DNA of 64,000 bases from Hymenobacter sp. BT730 (GCF_030542105.1 NZ_JAUOFB010000002.1:1-64000), one strand, 5' to 3'; shown: positions 8,890 through 18,290, counted from the stretch's first letter. Made by a program: numbers and translations. Notes: a model not told the origin generated them from the sequence alone.

Positions 8890-10140
8890 ATGCAACGCAT
8901 TTTACTGACCGGTCTGCTACTGGTACTTGCCTGGGTACCGGCGGCGGCCTATTCGGTCCTTACGCACCAGGCCAACATTGATTCTACCTGGGAGCCCTGC
9001 CTGATACCCACTCTGCAACGCCGCTTTCCCGGTGCCACCCCCGAGGAGCTGAAAGAAGCCAAAGCTTATGCCTATGGCGGCGCTATTATTCAGGATATGG
9101 GCTTCTACCCCTTCGGCTCCAAGCTTTTTACTAACCTCACCCATTATGTGCGCAGCGGCGACTTTGTGCGCAATCTGCTGGATGAGGCGCACGACCGGAA
9201 CGAGTACGCCTTTGCTCTAGGCGCGCTGGGGCATTATACCGCTGATATCAGTGGCCACCCGGAAGGCACTAACAAGGCACTGCCCTTTGTGTATCCGAAG
9301 CTGAAAGCTGAGTTTGGTGAAGTCATTACGTACCATGAAGCTCCCAAGGAGCACACCCAACTGGAGTTTTCTTTTGATGTGCTGCAAGTAGCCGCCGGCC
9401 GTTACCGCTCCGATGATTACCACAACTACATCGGGTTTAAAGTAAGCAAGGAAGCGTTGGAAAGGGCTTTTGAAAAAACATATGCACTGAAGCTAGGGCA
9501 GGTTATTGCCAACGTGGACCTGAGCATTGGCTCCTACCGCTTCGCCGTAAAGGAAATTATTCCCATGGCTACCCGCGCAGCGTGGCAGAGCAAGAAGAAG
9601 GATATTCTAGCCCTCAGCCCCAAGGCCCGGCGCCGCGACTATATCTACCATCTTAGCAAGCGCCAGTACCGCCAGGAGTTTGGCGGCAGTTACCAGCAGC
9701 CCGGGGTGGGGGCCCGCCTGCTGTCCTACCTGGTGCGGGTGTTGCCTAAGATAGGTCCTCTCAAGCCATTCGCTTTTAAGTTGCCCACTCCCGAAGCGCA
9801 AACCCTTTTTCGGAGTAGCTTTCATCAGGTGATAGGCAAGTACTGTGGTCTGCTGAATAAACAAGGCTACATTCCGGCTGCGGCCCTGCCCAACACCGAT
9901 TTTGACACTGGCCACCCTACCCACACCGGCGAGTACCCCCTGGCCGATGAAACCTATAGTGAGTGGCTGCTCAAACTGGACCACAACGAGTTTGAAGGCC
10001 TGACTACCCCGCAGAAACAAAGCATTCTGGCTTTCTACACTTCATCGGGCATAAAGCCAGGCCCTACCATTAAAGAAGACAAGCAACGGCAAACGGAGGA
10101 GGCGCTGACACATTTACGCGCACTTGTTACCAGGGAGTAG
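8890..10140 (+). CDS. Zinc-dependent phospholipase C-like exported protein
   Basis: 416 residues from the ATG at 8890, chosen because it starts a clear signal peptide (MQRILLTGLLLVLAWVPAAAYS); the frame is open 50 codons upstream without signal character. The mature protein has the pattern of the Zn-dependent PLC/S1-P1 superfamily: THQANI near the new N-terminus, YAYGGAIIQDMG, and GHYTADISGHPEGTNKA, whose His and Asp residues would be metal ligands. The family hydrolyses phosphate esters in the periplasm or outside the cell; the substrate cannot be told. At 416 residues it is longer than bacterial PLCs, with an extra helical C-terminal half. An alpha/beta hydrolase gene follows after 83 bases and may be co-transcribed. 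Confidence 0.8.
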   Translation: MQRILLTGLLLVLAWVPAAAYSVLTHQANIDSTWEPCLIPTLQRRFPGATPEELKEAKAYAYGGAIIQDMGFYPFGSKLFTNLTHYVRSGDFVRNLLDEAHDRNEYAFALGALGHYTADISGHPEGTNKALPFVYPKLKAEFGEVITYHEAPKEHTQLEFSFDVLQVAAGRYRSDDYHNYIGFKVSKEALERAFEKTYALKLGQVIANVDLSIGSYRFAVKEIIPMATRAAWQSKKKDILALSPKARRRDYIYHLSKRQYRQEFGGSYQQPGVGARLLSYLVRVLPKIGPLKPFAFKLPTPEAQTLFRSSFHQVIGKYCGLLNKQGYIPAAALPNTDFDTGHPTHTGEYPLADETYSEWLLKLDHNEFEGLTTPQKQSILAFYTSSGIKPGPTIKEDKQRQTEEALTHLRALVTRE

Positions 10141-10223
10141 TAGGCCTGCCAGTTGGCTCTCGTGTTTTCTTCCGGGCAACCCTTTCTGAAAAAGCGTGGT
10201 CTAGGCAGCAAAACATAGTTGCT

Positions 10224-11159
10224 ATGTATCTGCTCGCTCACCTTCGCCTGTTGCTTTTTTTTCTGCTGCTGCCTGCTCTGGCAATTGCTACTCCGCGCGT
10301 GCCGCTGGTTAATGGTACGCCCACACTGCTGACCTCGGATGGGGTACAGCTCTTTGCTTCCATTTCCGGGAAAGGCATTCCGTGTGTGTTTGTGCATGGT
10401 GGGCCGGGCGCCTGGAGCGGCATGCCGCAGGCGCTGGCTGGCCCCACCCTGGAAGATAAGTTTCAGATGATCTGGTACGACCAGCGCGGTAGCGGCCGCT
10501 CCCAGAACGACCCGCGCCATAACTACTCCCTGGAGCGCATGGTGCAGGATCTGGAAGAAATTCGGCTGCAGTTGGGCGTGGAGCAGTGGGTGGTGATGGC
10601 GCACTCCTTCGGGGGAACCATTGCCACCGCCTATGCCGCTAAATATCCGCAGCACGTACGCGGCCTGGTGCTGGTAGAATGTACCCTGTACCTGAAGGAC
10701 TCCATGAAGAACACTATTGCCGCCGGCCTGCAATATGTTCCCACTGCCGAGCAGGCCGCATACCAGGACACCACACAGGCGCTGGATGCCCGTTTTGGCC
10801 AGATGCTGGGCTTTCTGAACTCGAAGGGCTTATTTCAGAAGCTGCAGTTTCAGACGGAGGCCGGCCAGCGCCAGATTGACGAGGCTGACAAAGGCAACCC
10901 CCAGACCGGGGAGTTCGGCGGCTATGGCTTCCGTCTGCCCGATTACCGGCAGGACTTTACCCTGCTCACTCCCCAGATTACAGCCCCAGTGTTGGTGGTT
11001 ACTGGTGCCAAGGACTATTGCATCGGCCCCGACCACTACAAGCTCTTTCGCTTCCCCCACCAGCAGGTAGCACAGATGCAAACCGGCCATGTACCTTTTG
11101 TAGAAGAGCCGGAAGCCTTCCGCGCTGCCCTCGTACGCTGGGCCAAAAAGCTCCAGTAA
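10224..11159 (+). CDS. Alpha/beta hydrolase, proline iminopeptidase-like, exported
   Basis: 311 residues with an N-terminal signal peptide (RLLLFFLLLPALAIA). Oxyanion-hole motif HGGPG at 58-62 and DQRGSGRS at 86-93 are hallmarks of proline iminopeptidases (peptidase S33). The nucleophile elbow reads AHSFGG with Ser128, where classical members have GGSWGG. The probable acid is Asp264 (TGAKD) and the base His289 (TGH). The family removes N-terminal proline or hydrolyses small esters and lactones; periplasmic location is inferred from the leader. It is followed by a hairpin shared with the convergent gene at 11293. Confidence 0.83.
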   Translation: MYLLAHLRLLLFFLLLPALAIATPRVPLVNGTPTLLTSDGVQLFASISGKGIPCVFVHGGPGAWSGMPQALAGPTLEDKFQMIWYDQRGSGRSQNDPRHNYSLERMVQDLEEIRLQLGVEQWVVMAHSFGGTIATAYAAKYPQHVRGLVLVECTLYLKDSMKNTIAAGLQYVPTAEQAAYQDTTQALDARFGQMLGFLNSKGLFQKLQFQTEAGQRQIDEADKGNPQTGEFGGYGFRLPDYRQDFTLLTPQITAPVLVVTGAKDYCIGPDHYKLFRFPHQQVAQMQTGHVPFVEEPEAFRAALVRWAKKLQ

Positions 11160-11200
11160 TGCCCACATAAAGGCCCCGATGGCCTGCGCACCACAGAACA

Positions 11201-11243
11201 AGACCCGACTCAAAAGGTGTAGCCTTCTGAATCGGGCCTTTTA
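11201..11243. terminator. Terminator hairpin between convergent genes
   Basis: Imperfect inverted repeat, arms about 11201-11217 and 11223-11239, followed by TTTT on the plus strand. Its A:C mismatches become G:U pairs in the minus-strand RNA, so it should fold better for the leftward gene. Confidence 0.65.
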
Positions 11244-11292
11244 ATAAAAATGGGTGAGCAGATTAAAAGGAAGTGCCACCGATTTTCGGGGC

Positions 11293-11706
11293 TTAGTTCG
11301 CCATAAGCCAGGTATTGGCTTCCCCTTCGTTGTTGAAGATAGACACGTCGTAGCCCCGGTTGGGATTGGATGCGGTTTTCACGCTGGCCTGCAGGGAGGG
11401 GCTTGCTTGCAGGGCTTCTTCGCGGCTGGGCGAAATAAGATAGGCCAGACGTGCCCGGTGCGGAGCCATTGTCTCTACCACCTCTGTCAGCCAAACGTTG
11501 GCAGCCCACTCGGCCATGTCAGGGGTGGGGTGAGGCCGGCGGCGTACATCAATGAGCCAGCGCGTTGTGTTGTGGGTGCAGGCCTCGGAGAGGATAGTAT
11601 GATAGTCCTGCTGAAACAGGTCGGGCTGCAATGCATTCAGCCAGCGTACAGTAAGTACATCCAGGTCGGAGCGGTACTGAATTTCGAGTCTAGGCGATAA
11701 ATACAT
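11293..11706 (-). CDS. STAS/SpoIIAA-like single-domain protein
   Basis: 137 residues from the ATG at 11706; an upstream in-frame codon adds only a short hydrophobic tail. The protein is one small domain of alternating beta strands and helices: LEIQYRSDLDVLTVRW, then a WLIDVRRR strand, RLAYLISP, and a final helix ending in WLMAN. This matches SpoIIAA-like (STAS) proteins common in Bacteroidota, often several per genome and of unknown partner. A second protein of the same type lies at 34512. Adjacent to tolC on the same strand (73 bases downstream), possibly read through from the efflux operon. Confidence 0.6.
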   Translation of the reverse strand: MYLSPRLEIQYRSDLDVLTVRWLNALQPDLFQQDYHTILSEACTHNTTRWLIDVRRRPHPTPDMAEWAANVWLTEVVETMAPHRARLAYLISPSREEALQASPSLQASVKTASNPNRGYDVSIFNNEGEANTWLMAN

Positions 11707-11779
11707 TAGGCAAAGAAAGGACAATAAGCCGAACAATAGCCTAAACTCCAGCTCGCTGGCTACTGCTATCTGCCCCAGT

Positions 11780-13162
11780 CTACTCCTGAACCAGCCCGCT
11801 GCTCAGGCGTCGCAGCGTGGTTTCGGCCTGCTTAGCCTGGAAGCGGATATCGAGCAGACGGTTTTCGGCGTCCAGCTGGCTGCGCTGGGCTTCCCGTAGG
11901 GCCAGGGGCGTGAGCAGGCCCAGGCGGTAACGCTCCAGGGCAATAGCCACGTTCTGGCGGGCCAGCAGAATATTATCTTCTTCCAGCTGCAGCAGTTGCA
12001 GGCGGTTCTGGTACTGTGCATAAGCCTGCTCGGCTTCCGTATCCAGTTGCAGTTGCGTTTGGTCCAGCTCCAGCTTGCTCTGCATTTCCACAATGCGGGC
12101 ATTCTGCTCCAGCCGGTTGCGGTTGAAGCCATCGAAAATGGGCACGGAAGCTACCACACCGTAGTTCAACCCATAGGTGCGGCTGGTGTTGGTGGTGAGT
12201 TCTGTGCCGAAGAAAGCTTCCCCGTTAATGTTGCGGTTGTAGCCATAGCCGCCCGTGAGACCTATCTGGGGGAGGCGCGACGCCCGCACCAGGCGCCGGT
12301 CATAAGTAGCTACCTGCGTATTAATACGGGCCTGTTGCAGGCGGGGGTTGTTCTGGCGAATTGCCTGCGCCACGGTTTCCCGGCTCAGGTCGCGGCTTAC
12401 TACAATCGAGTCAGCGGGCAGAAAATCCAGAGCAGGGGAGCGGCCCAACAGATTATTTAGGTTGATTTTGGCTGTTTTTAGGGCTTCCTGCTGCTGAATT
12501 AGGGCCGAGCGGTCAGCGTTATAGTCTACCCGGGCGGTCAGTACTTCTACCTTGGCACTCACACCCACATCAGCGCGGGCCTGGGTCAGGTCAATGCGTT
12601 GCTGCCCAATGCGGAGGGCCTCCTCAAAGCTGCGGATTTTACCAGCTTCGCGCACTACGGCAAAGTAGGCGCTGGTAATATCGGCCACGGTTTCCTCGGC
12701 CGTAGCCCGGGTAACCTGCTGCTGACCCTGGGCCAGGGTCTTTAGCCGGTCATAAGCAATGAACATTCCCAGACCATCAAATATTGTCCAGGTAGCCGCT
12801 ACGTTGGCGTTAGCCCTATTCGACTGTGCACCACTGGCGGTACTGGGCAAAGGGCGGCTTAAGGATTCCTGCCGTACGTTATTGCGGGTAAAGCTGCGCG
12901 TTACATTGCCCGTTACTACTGGCAATTGGCCTGCATTACCGCGCGTGACATTGTTTTCCACAATACGCTCATCCTGCCGGACCAGCCTGACCCCGTAGTT
13001 ATTTTCCAGCCCAATGCGAATGGCTTCGGCCAGCGTAAGTGTTGGGCCCATATTCTGCGACTGCGCGGAGGAAGAAAGCGGCCGACTGGCCGATTGCTGG
13101 GCCAGCAAAGGCAAGGGTAACAGGAAGGTGGAGACGAGAAAGGCGCGAAGCGGAAAGATCAT
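11780..13162 (-). CDS. TolC-family outer-membrane efflux channel
   Basis: 460 residues from the ATG at 13162, chosen because it begins a signal peptide (MIFPLRAFLVSTFLLPLPLLAQQ); the longer frame only adds repeat-derived sequence. The family signature LTLAEAIRIGLENN is followed by two long alpha-helical OEP repeats with many Gln, Arg and Ala (for example RIDLTQARADVG and LLALREAQRSQLDAENRLLD-like helices). It forms the outer-membrane channel of a tripartite pump. It is the last gene of the leftward operon adaptor, GNAT, RND pump, tolC, separated from the pump by 195 bases that hold a paired-repeat element. Confidence 0.92.
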   Translation of the reverse strand: MIFPLRAFLVSTFLLPLPLLAQQSASRPLSSSAQSQNMGPTLTLAEAIRIGLENNYGVRLVRQDERIVENNVTRGNAGQLPVVTGNVTRSFTRNNVRQESLSRPLPSTASGAQSNRANANVAATWTIFDGLGMFIAYDRLKTLAQGQQQVTRATAEETVADITSAYFAVVREAGKIRSFEEALRIGQQRIDLTQARADVGVSAKVEVLTARVDYNADRSALIQQQEALKTAKINLNNLLGRSPALDFLPADSIVVSRDLSRETVAQAIRQNNPRLQQARINTQVATYDRRLVRASRLPQIGLTGGYGYNRNINGEAFFGTELTTNTSRTYGLNYGVVASVPIFDGFNRNRLEQNARIVEMQSKLELDQTQLQLDTEAEQAYAQYQNRLQLLQLEEDNILLARQNVAIALERYRLGLLTPLALREAQRSQLDAENRLLDIRFQAKQAETTLRRLSSGLVQE

Positions 13163-13187
13163 GAATGGGATACTATAGCTGGAAACC

Positions 13188-13346
13188 AGTTCCCTGCCTC
13201 GGCAGCAGGGATGCCCGAAGGGCAGGGTGGTTAAGGATAGAACAAGGCAGGGGCACCTTGTTCCATAAAGCCGGATCAGCAAGAAAACTAACCACCCCGA
13301 CAGCCGTTTACTGCTGCGGCCCCCGCTCGGTTGAGCAGGGGAGAAT
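13188..13346. repeat. Diverged copy of a paired intergenic repeat (REP-like) before tolC
   Basis: The left half, 13188-13234, is a hairpin-forming stretch followed by GCCCGAAGGGC and AGGGTGGTTAA. The right half, about 13287-13346, carries the inverted counterpart (TAACCACCCCG ... GAGCAGGGGAGAA). The design and core motif match the element at 53016-53148. It lies wholly between the RND pump and tolC genes. Confidence 0.7.
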
Positions 13347-13357
13347 TGTTCTGCTGC

Positions 13358-16300
13358 TTATGCCGCTACGGCTTGTTTCTCTTCGGCGTGCTTGTGCTTT
13401 TTAGCGGTAGCGAAATAAGAGTACATCACCGGCACAATGTAAAGCGTGAGGCCCGTGGCGAAAAACAGGCCACCCACCACGCCGATACCCATAGCGCGCC
13501 GACTGAGGGCACCTGCGCCGGTGGCAATGGCAATCGGCAGAATACCCAGAATGGCGCATAGAGAAGTCATCAGAATAGGACGGAAACGGGCCGTGGCGCC
13601 TTCCACCAGGCCAGTCATATAGTCTTCGCCCTGTTCTACGCGCTGGTTGGCAAATTCCACAATCAGGATACCGTTCTTGGTTACCAGTCCCACCAGCATG
13701 ATAATGCCAATTTGGGAAAACAGGTTGAGTGTCTGGTTGAAATACCACAGACTGAGCAAGGCGCCCGACAGTGCCAGCGGCACCGTCACCATGATGATGA
13801 CCGGGTCGCGGAAGCTTTCAAACTGCGCCGCCAGCACCAGGTAAATCAGCACCAGAGCCAGGCCAAAGGCAAATACCAGGGAAGAGGAGCTTTCCTGGAA
13901 GTCGCGGGATGGGCCGGAAAGCTCGTTGGTGTAGGTGTCGTCCAGGGTTTTATCGGCAATGGCCTGCATGGCCGCAATACCGTCGCCGAGGGTTTTGCCC
14001 GGGGCCAGCGAGGCGGAGAACGTAGCCGCGTTATAGCGGTTGAAGCGGTAGAGCTGAGGCGGCGTACTGCTTTCCGTCAGGCGAATTACGTTGTCCAGCT
14101 GCACCAGCTTGCCATCGGCGGCTTTCACGGAGAGCTGGCGCACATCCAGCGGCTGGTTGCGGTCTTCCCGCGCTACCTGCCCAATAATCTGGTACTGCTT
14201 GCCCTCCCGGATAAAGTAGCCGAAGCGCTGTCCGCTGAGGCCTGCCTGCAGGGTTTGCGAAATGCTCTGCACCGATACGCCCAGGCTCTGCGCCTTTTCC
14301 CGGTCAATGTTAATACGCAGCTCGGGCTTGTTGAATTTCAGGTTGACATCCACAAACTGAAAAGTGGGGTCCTGGCGGGCTGCATCCAAAAACTTGGGTA
14401 CTGCCGTGCGCAGCTTCTCAAAGTCCTGCGTCTGCACTACAAACTGCACCGGCAGGCCGCCGCCACCGCCGCCAATGCTCTGATCCTGGGAAACCGAGGT
14501 GCGGGCAGCCGTCAGGCGCTTTACGCCGGCGCTCATGATATCCGAAATTTCCTGCTGGGTTTTGGGACGTTGGTCGGCCTCTACCAGCAGCACGCGGGCA
14601 ATACCGGAATTGGAGCCCCCGCCAAAGCCTGGCGAGGTTACCGTAAAGACACTGTTCAGGTTTTCAGCGCCTGTAGAGTCCATAGCCAGCTTGGTAATCT
14701 GGGCCATGTACTCATCCATGAACTCAAAGGAGGCACCTTCCGGGCCGGTAGCGTTAACGTTCACGCGGCTGCGGTCTTCCACTGGGGCCAGCTCCGAAGG
14801 CAGCGTCTTCATGAAAAACCAGATGCCCACGCCCGTACCCGCCACTACCAGCCAAGCCAGCCAGCGGTTGCGCAAAAAGGTTTGCAGGCTGTCCTGATAG
14901 CCGCCAATCAACCGCTCAAAGAAGGGCTCCGTCTTGCGGTAAAACCAGTTGTGCTTTTCCTGCCGCTTCAGGAGCTGGGAGCACATCATGGGGGTAAGGG
15001 TAAGCGAGACAAAGGCCGAAATCAGCACGGAGCCGGCCACCACAATACCAAACTCCCGGAAAAGACGGCCGGTAATACCCGTCAGGAACACTACGGGCAG
15101 GAACACGGCCGCCAGTACAATGGTAGTACTGATGACGGCCATCAGAATTTCTTCTGAGCCTTTAATGGAAGCCTCTTTCGGGTCTTCGCCATCCTCAATG
15201 CGGGAGTAAATATTCTCCAGCACCACAATGGCGTCGTCCACTACCAGACCAATGGCCAGCACGATGGCCAGCAGCGTCAGCACGTTAATAGAGAAATCCA
15301 GCAGGTACATCACGAAGAAAATACCCACCAGCGACACCGGAATGGCTACTACCGGAATCAGGGTAGAGCGCCAGTCGCGCAGGAACAGGAAGATGATGAC
15401 CACTACCAGCACAAATGCCTCGATAATGGTGTGCTCTACTTCCTTAATGGAGTTGCGGATAAAAACAGAGTTATCGATGGCCGGGCGCAGCTCCAGGTCT
15501 TTGGGCAGATCCTTGCCGAACTGTTTGATACGCTTGTTAAACTCGTCGGCAATATCAATCTGGTTGGAGCCTGGCTGAGGAATAACGGCCAGGGCCACGC
15601 CCGGTATTCCATTCACCCGGAAAATAGTCTGGTCGTTTTCCGGATACAGCTCGGCGTAGCCTATATCAGAAAGACGTACCAAAGAGGCAGCATCTTTGCG
15701 GATAATCAGGTTATTGAAGTCTTCTACTGAAGTCAGGCGGCCCATGGTACGCAGCGTGAGCTGGGTGTTCTGCCCGGTTACGGCACCGCTGGGTAGTTCC
15801 ACGTTTTCGCGGGTAAGGGCGGCCTGTACATCCACCGGCGACACGCCCAAAGCCGTCAGCTTCACGGGGTCCATCCAAAGGCGCATGGAGTACTTCCGCT
15901 CCCCATATACCCTGATTTCCGACACACCCGGAATAGTCTGCAGACGCTCTTTCAGGGTATTGTTGGCATAGTCCGTGAGCTCCAGCAGGCTGCGCTTGTT
16001 GCTGCTGAGGTAGGTAATGACAATGGGCTGGGAGTCGGCGTTGGCCTTGCTCACGATGGGCGGGTCAATATCCCGGGGCAGGCGGCCCTGCGCGCCGGAT
16101 ACCTTGTCGCGCACGTCGTTGGCGGCGGTTTCCAGGTCAGCGTCGAGGTCAAACTCCACGGTAATCTGGGTGCGGCCGTCGCGGCTGTTCGACGTCATGT
16201 TTTTGATGCCCGCAATGCCATTGAGGGCTTCTTCCAGCGGCTCGGTAACCTGGCTCTGCATCACATCAGCCGAGGCTCCGGTGTAGCTGGCCGAAACCGT

Positions 16301-16435
16301 GATAATCGGTGGGTCCACGCTCGGGTATTCCCGAATGCTGAGGTACCGGAACCCGATAACGCCGAAAATCACGATGACAAGGCTCATCACGATGGCGAGG
16401 ACCGGGCGGTTGATACTGGTGGAGGATAAGCTCAT
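13358..16435 (-). CDS. RND multidrug efflux transporter (AcrB/HAE1 type)
   Basis: 1025 residues, full length for the HAE1 family. The N-terminal helix (RPVLAIVMSLVIVIFGVIGF) is followed by REYPSVDPPIITV, typical of AcrB/MexB relatives, two large periplasmic porter loops, and two six-helix blocks. The proton-relay motif GLVVDDAIVVLENI carries the adjacent Asp pair of TM4. The C-terminal helix ends in a His/Lys-rich tail. As the inner-membrane pump it exchanges protons for drugs or lipophilic compounds and works with the adaptor at 17009 and the channel at 11780. Substrate cannot be predicted. Confidence 0.95.
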   Translation of the reverse strand: MSLSSTSINRPVLAIVMSLVIVIFGVIGFRYLSIREYPSVDPPIITVSASYTGASADVMQSQVTEPLEEALNGIAGIKNMTSNSRDGRTQITVEFDLDADLETAANDVRDKVSGAQGRLPRDIDPPIVSKANADSQPIVITYLSSNKRSLLELTDYANNTLKERLQTIPGVSEIRVYGERKYSMRLWMDPVKLTALGVSPVDVQAALTRENVELPSGAVTGQNTQLTLRTMGRLTSVEDFNNLIIRKDAASLVRLSDIGYAELYPENDQTIFRVNGIPGVALAVIPQPGSNQIDIADEFNKRIKQFGKDLPKDLELRPAIDNSVFIRNSIKEVEHTIIEAFVLVVVIIFLFLRDWRSTLIPVVAIPVSLVGIFFVMYLLDFSINVLTLLAIVLAIGLVVDDAIVVLENIYSRIEDGEDPKEASIKGSEEILMAVISTTIVLAAVFLPVVFLTGITGRLFREFGIVVAGSVLISAFVSLTLTPMMCSQLLKRQEKHNWFYRKTEPFFERLIGGYQDSLQTFLRNRWLAWLVVAGTGVGIWFFMKTLPSELAPVEDRSRVNVNATGPEGASFEFMDEYMAQITKLAMDSTGAENLNSVFTVTSPGFGGGSNSGIARVLLVEADQRPKTQQEISDIMSAGVKRLTAARTSVSQDQSIGGGGGGLPVQFVVQTQDFEKLRTAVPKFLDAARQDPTFQFVDVNLKFNKPELRINIDREKAQSLGVSVQSISQTLQAGLSGQRFGYFIREGKQYQIIGQVAREDRNQPLDVRQLSVKAADGKLVQLDNVIRLTESSTPPQLYRFNRYNAATFSASLAPGKTLGDGIAAMQAIADKTLDDTYTNELSGPSRDFQESSSSLVFAFGLALVLIYLVLAAQFESFRDPVIIMVTVPLALSGALLSLWYFNQTLNLFSQIGIIMLVGLVTKNGILIVEFANQRVEQGEDYMTGLVEGATARFRPILMTSLCAILGILPIAIATGAGALSRRAMGIGVVGGLFFATGLTLYIVPVMYSYFATAKKHKHAEEKQAVAA

Positions 16436-16520
16436 AAGGAAGCGCTTCTACTACTCTATACTCTACAAAACTGCTGAAGGCAGCGGCCCGAAAGCCCGCC
16501 GGTCAGCTTACAACAATGTG

Positions 16521-16979
16521 CTAACCAGCCAATACCGGCTTGATAAACCGTTTCGGCTGCTCAGTATATCCTTCGCGCAGGTAAAACCGGTGGGCTGCCT
16601 CGCGCCGGGCGCCACTACTTATTTCAATACGACCACACCCCAACTCCAAAAGCGCCTGTTCCGCGGCTCTTAGCAACTGTTGCCCAATGCCCTGACTGCG
16701 GTATTCGGCCGTTACGACCAAGGTAACCACGCGGCCATCGGGTGGGCGGTGCAGAAAATATGTGCAATGGAGCAGCACAAACCCCACCACCTGCTGTTGC
16801 CGAACGGCTACCAGCACCTGGTCACCGGCGGCAGTGAGGCTGTCCAGGCGGTGTTTTAAGTCCTGGCTGTCGGTCGGATACCCAAGTTCCGCTACTAACT
16901 CTGCCAGGGCCGCTGCATCAGCCGGCGCTGCCCGCCGAATGTTGATTTCAGCCGAAAGAGTGGGAGTGGTTGCGTTCAT
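16521..16979 (-). CDS. GNAT-family N-acetyltransferase inside the efflux operon
   Basis: 152 residues with the GNAT fold. Beta strand 4 (GRVVTLVVTAEYRS) leads into the acetyl-CoA motif QGIGQQLL, followed by a YLREGY beta-5/6 region. It starts 29 bases after the adaptor stop and ends 85 bases before the pump start, so it is very probably co-transcribed with both. GNATs acetylate amines on small molecules or proteins; acetylation of a pump substrate is a possible role, but this is inference. It could equally be an unrelated passenger. Confidence 0.85.
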   Translation of the reverse strand: MNATTPTLSAEINIRRAAPADAAALAELVAELGYPTDSQDLKHRLDSLTAAGDQVLVAVRQQQVVGFVLLHCTYFLHRPPDGRVVTLVVTAEYRSQGIGQQLLRAAEQALLELGCGRIEISSGARREAAHRFYLREGYTEQPKRFIKPVLAG

Positions 16980-17008
16980 GGGTAAATCCTTTCGACGGGA
17001 GAAGTAGT

Positions 17009-18163
17009 TTACAGCTCAGCTTTTTGAATCTGCACTGCGTCGCCGGGCTTCAACTGCAAAATGCCGGTCCGGATAACGGTGTCACCTACGGCCAGGCCGT
17101 CCGTAATCTGAATAACCTTCTCCGAGCGCACACCAATTTTTATCTTGGTAGAAACGGCCTTGCCGCCTTTCACAGTAAAGACGGTGTAGCCGCTGGCCTC
17201 GGGAATAACGGCTTCTGTTGGCACCTGCAAGGCATTCGTCGATTCGCCCAGCTCTAGGTTTACTTTGACGAAGGCGCCGGGGCGCAGCTCGTTGCCGGTG
17301 TTGGGGAAGCGGGCTCGCACCGGCTGGGTGCGGCTCACCGGGTCAATCTGCGGGTCAATGGCGTATACCTTAGCCTCGTATTGCTTGTTGGTGGCTTCAT
17401 CCGTTACACTTACTACGTCGCCTACCCGAACGTTGGAAGCAAAGCGACCCGGCACCGCGAAGTCAATCTTAACGGGGCGGATGCGGGAGAGAGTAGTAAT
17501 TTCAGTGCCAGGGCTCACGTAGGTGCCCACGGTAGCGGTGGTCAGGCCCAGTACCCCATCAAAGGGGGCGCGCACATAGGCTTTGGCCAGGTTGGCGCGC
17601 AAGGACTGTAGCTCGGCCTGGGCCGTGAGCAGCTGGTTGTTGGTTTGCTCGTATTCCTGGGCGCTGATGTACTCTTTATTAAGCAGCACGCGCTGGCGAC
17701 GCTCCTGGTCGCGGTAGAGCTTGATATTGTACTCCTGTTTGCGCAAGTCTGCCTGAATCTCATCGGCGTTGATGCTGAACAGCACCTGGCCCCGGCGTAC
17801 CGGCTGGCCCTCCCGGATATTGAGACTGGTAATCTTGCCGGATATCTCACTTTTGATAACCACGGCCTCATCGGCCAGCACGGAACCCGTAGCGGCTACT
17901 TCATCAGCCAGGTTAGTGGGCTTCACAATATATACCTGTACGGGCGTTTTGGCGCCTTTCTCCCCGCCGCCTTTTCCGCCTTTACCACCAGGTGCACCTT
18001 TACCCCCGGGGCCGCCTTTGCCCCCAGACGCTGTAGCAGGGAAGTAGCGCATCTTCACAAAAACCAGCCCTGCAACTAGGGCCAGCGCCAGAAAAATCCA
18101 TAAAAACCGGCGGCCGGTACGTGGCTCTGCTACTACTTGTTCTTCTTGTTCCTTCGTCTGCAT
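17009..18163 (-). CDS. RND efflux periplasmic adaptor (membrane fusion protein)
   Basis: 384 residues. One N-terminal transmembrane helix (FLWIFLALALVAGLVFV), then a glycine/lysine-rich low-complexity linker (about residues 46-72), a lipoyl/barrel-sandwich half (VVIKSEISGKITSLNIREGQ), an alpha-helical hairpin (about 150-195), the second lipoyl half (RAPFDGVLGL), a beta-barrel and a membrane-proximal domain. It bridges pump and TolC. It is first in the operon, so the operon promoter should lie in 18164-18290; an inverted repeat at 18241-18271 is a possible operator. The Gly/Lys linker is unusual but is low complexity. Confidence 0.93.
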   Translation of the reverse strand: MQTKEQEEQVVAEPRTGRRFLWIFLALALVAGLVFVKMRYFPATASGGKGGPGGKGAPGGKGGKGGGEKGAKTPVQVYIVKPTNLADEVAATGSVLADEAVVIKSEISGKITSLNIREGQPVRRGQVLFSINADEIQADLRKQEYNIKLYRDQERRQRVLLNKEYISAQEYEQTNNQLLTAQAELQSLRANLAKAYVRAPFDGVLGLTTATVGTYVSPGTEITTLSRIRPVKIDFAVPGRFASNVRVGDVVSVTDEATNKQYEAKVYAIDPQIDPVSRTQPVRARFPNTGNELRPGAFVKVNLELGESTNALQVPTEAVIPEASGYTVFTVKGGKAVSTKIKIGVRSEKVIQITDGLAVGDTVIRTGILQLKPGDAVQIQKAEL

Positions 18164-18240
18164 ATTGTAAAAAAAGAAACGCCTACTTCAACTGGAGGGG
18201 CGCTTTTATCCGCTACGAAATTATCCGCTCTACACAACAC

Positions 18241-18271
18241 CATGCTTTCCGATAAGGTTATCAAAAGCATG
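18241..18271. promoter_or_regulatory. Inverted repeat upstream of the efflux operon, possible operator
   Basis: 8-base perfect arms CATGCTTT (18241-18248) and AAAGCATG (18264-18271) separated by 15 bases, about 80 bases before the adaptor start. Position suits a regulator of the pump operon, but no TetR or MarR regulator gene is nearby. Confidence 0.3.
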
Positions 18272-18290
18272 AACATTGGGCCATTGACAC

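Noticed and set aside
10035..10733. 232-codon minus-strand frame across the PLC-like and hydrolase genes
   Set aside because: It overlaps two well supported plus-strand genes and has no leader or motif.
13712..15157. 481-codon frame on the plus strand opposite the RND pump
   Set aside because: The product is Gln/His/Arg-rich without any domain, and the opposite strand is an unmistakable full-length RND transporter.
17945..18030. Short tandem-like repeat of GGC and GGK codons in the adaptor gene
   Set aside because: It encodes a Gly/Lys/Pro linker; low-complexity coding sequence rather than a CRISPR-like or regulatory repeat.
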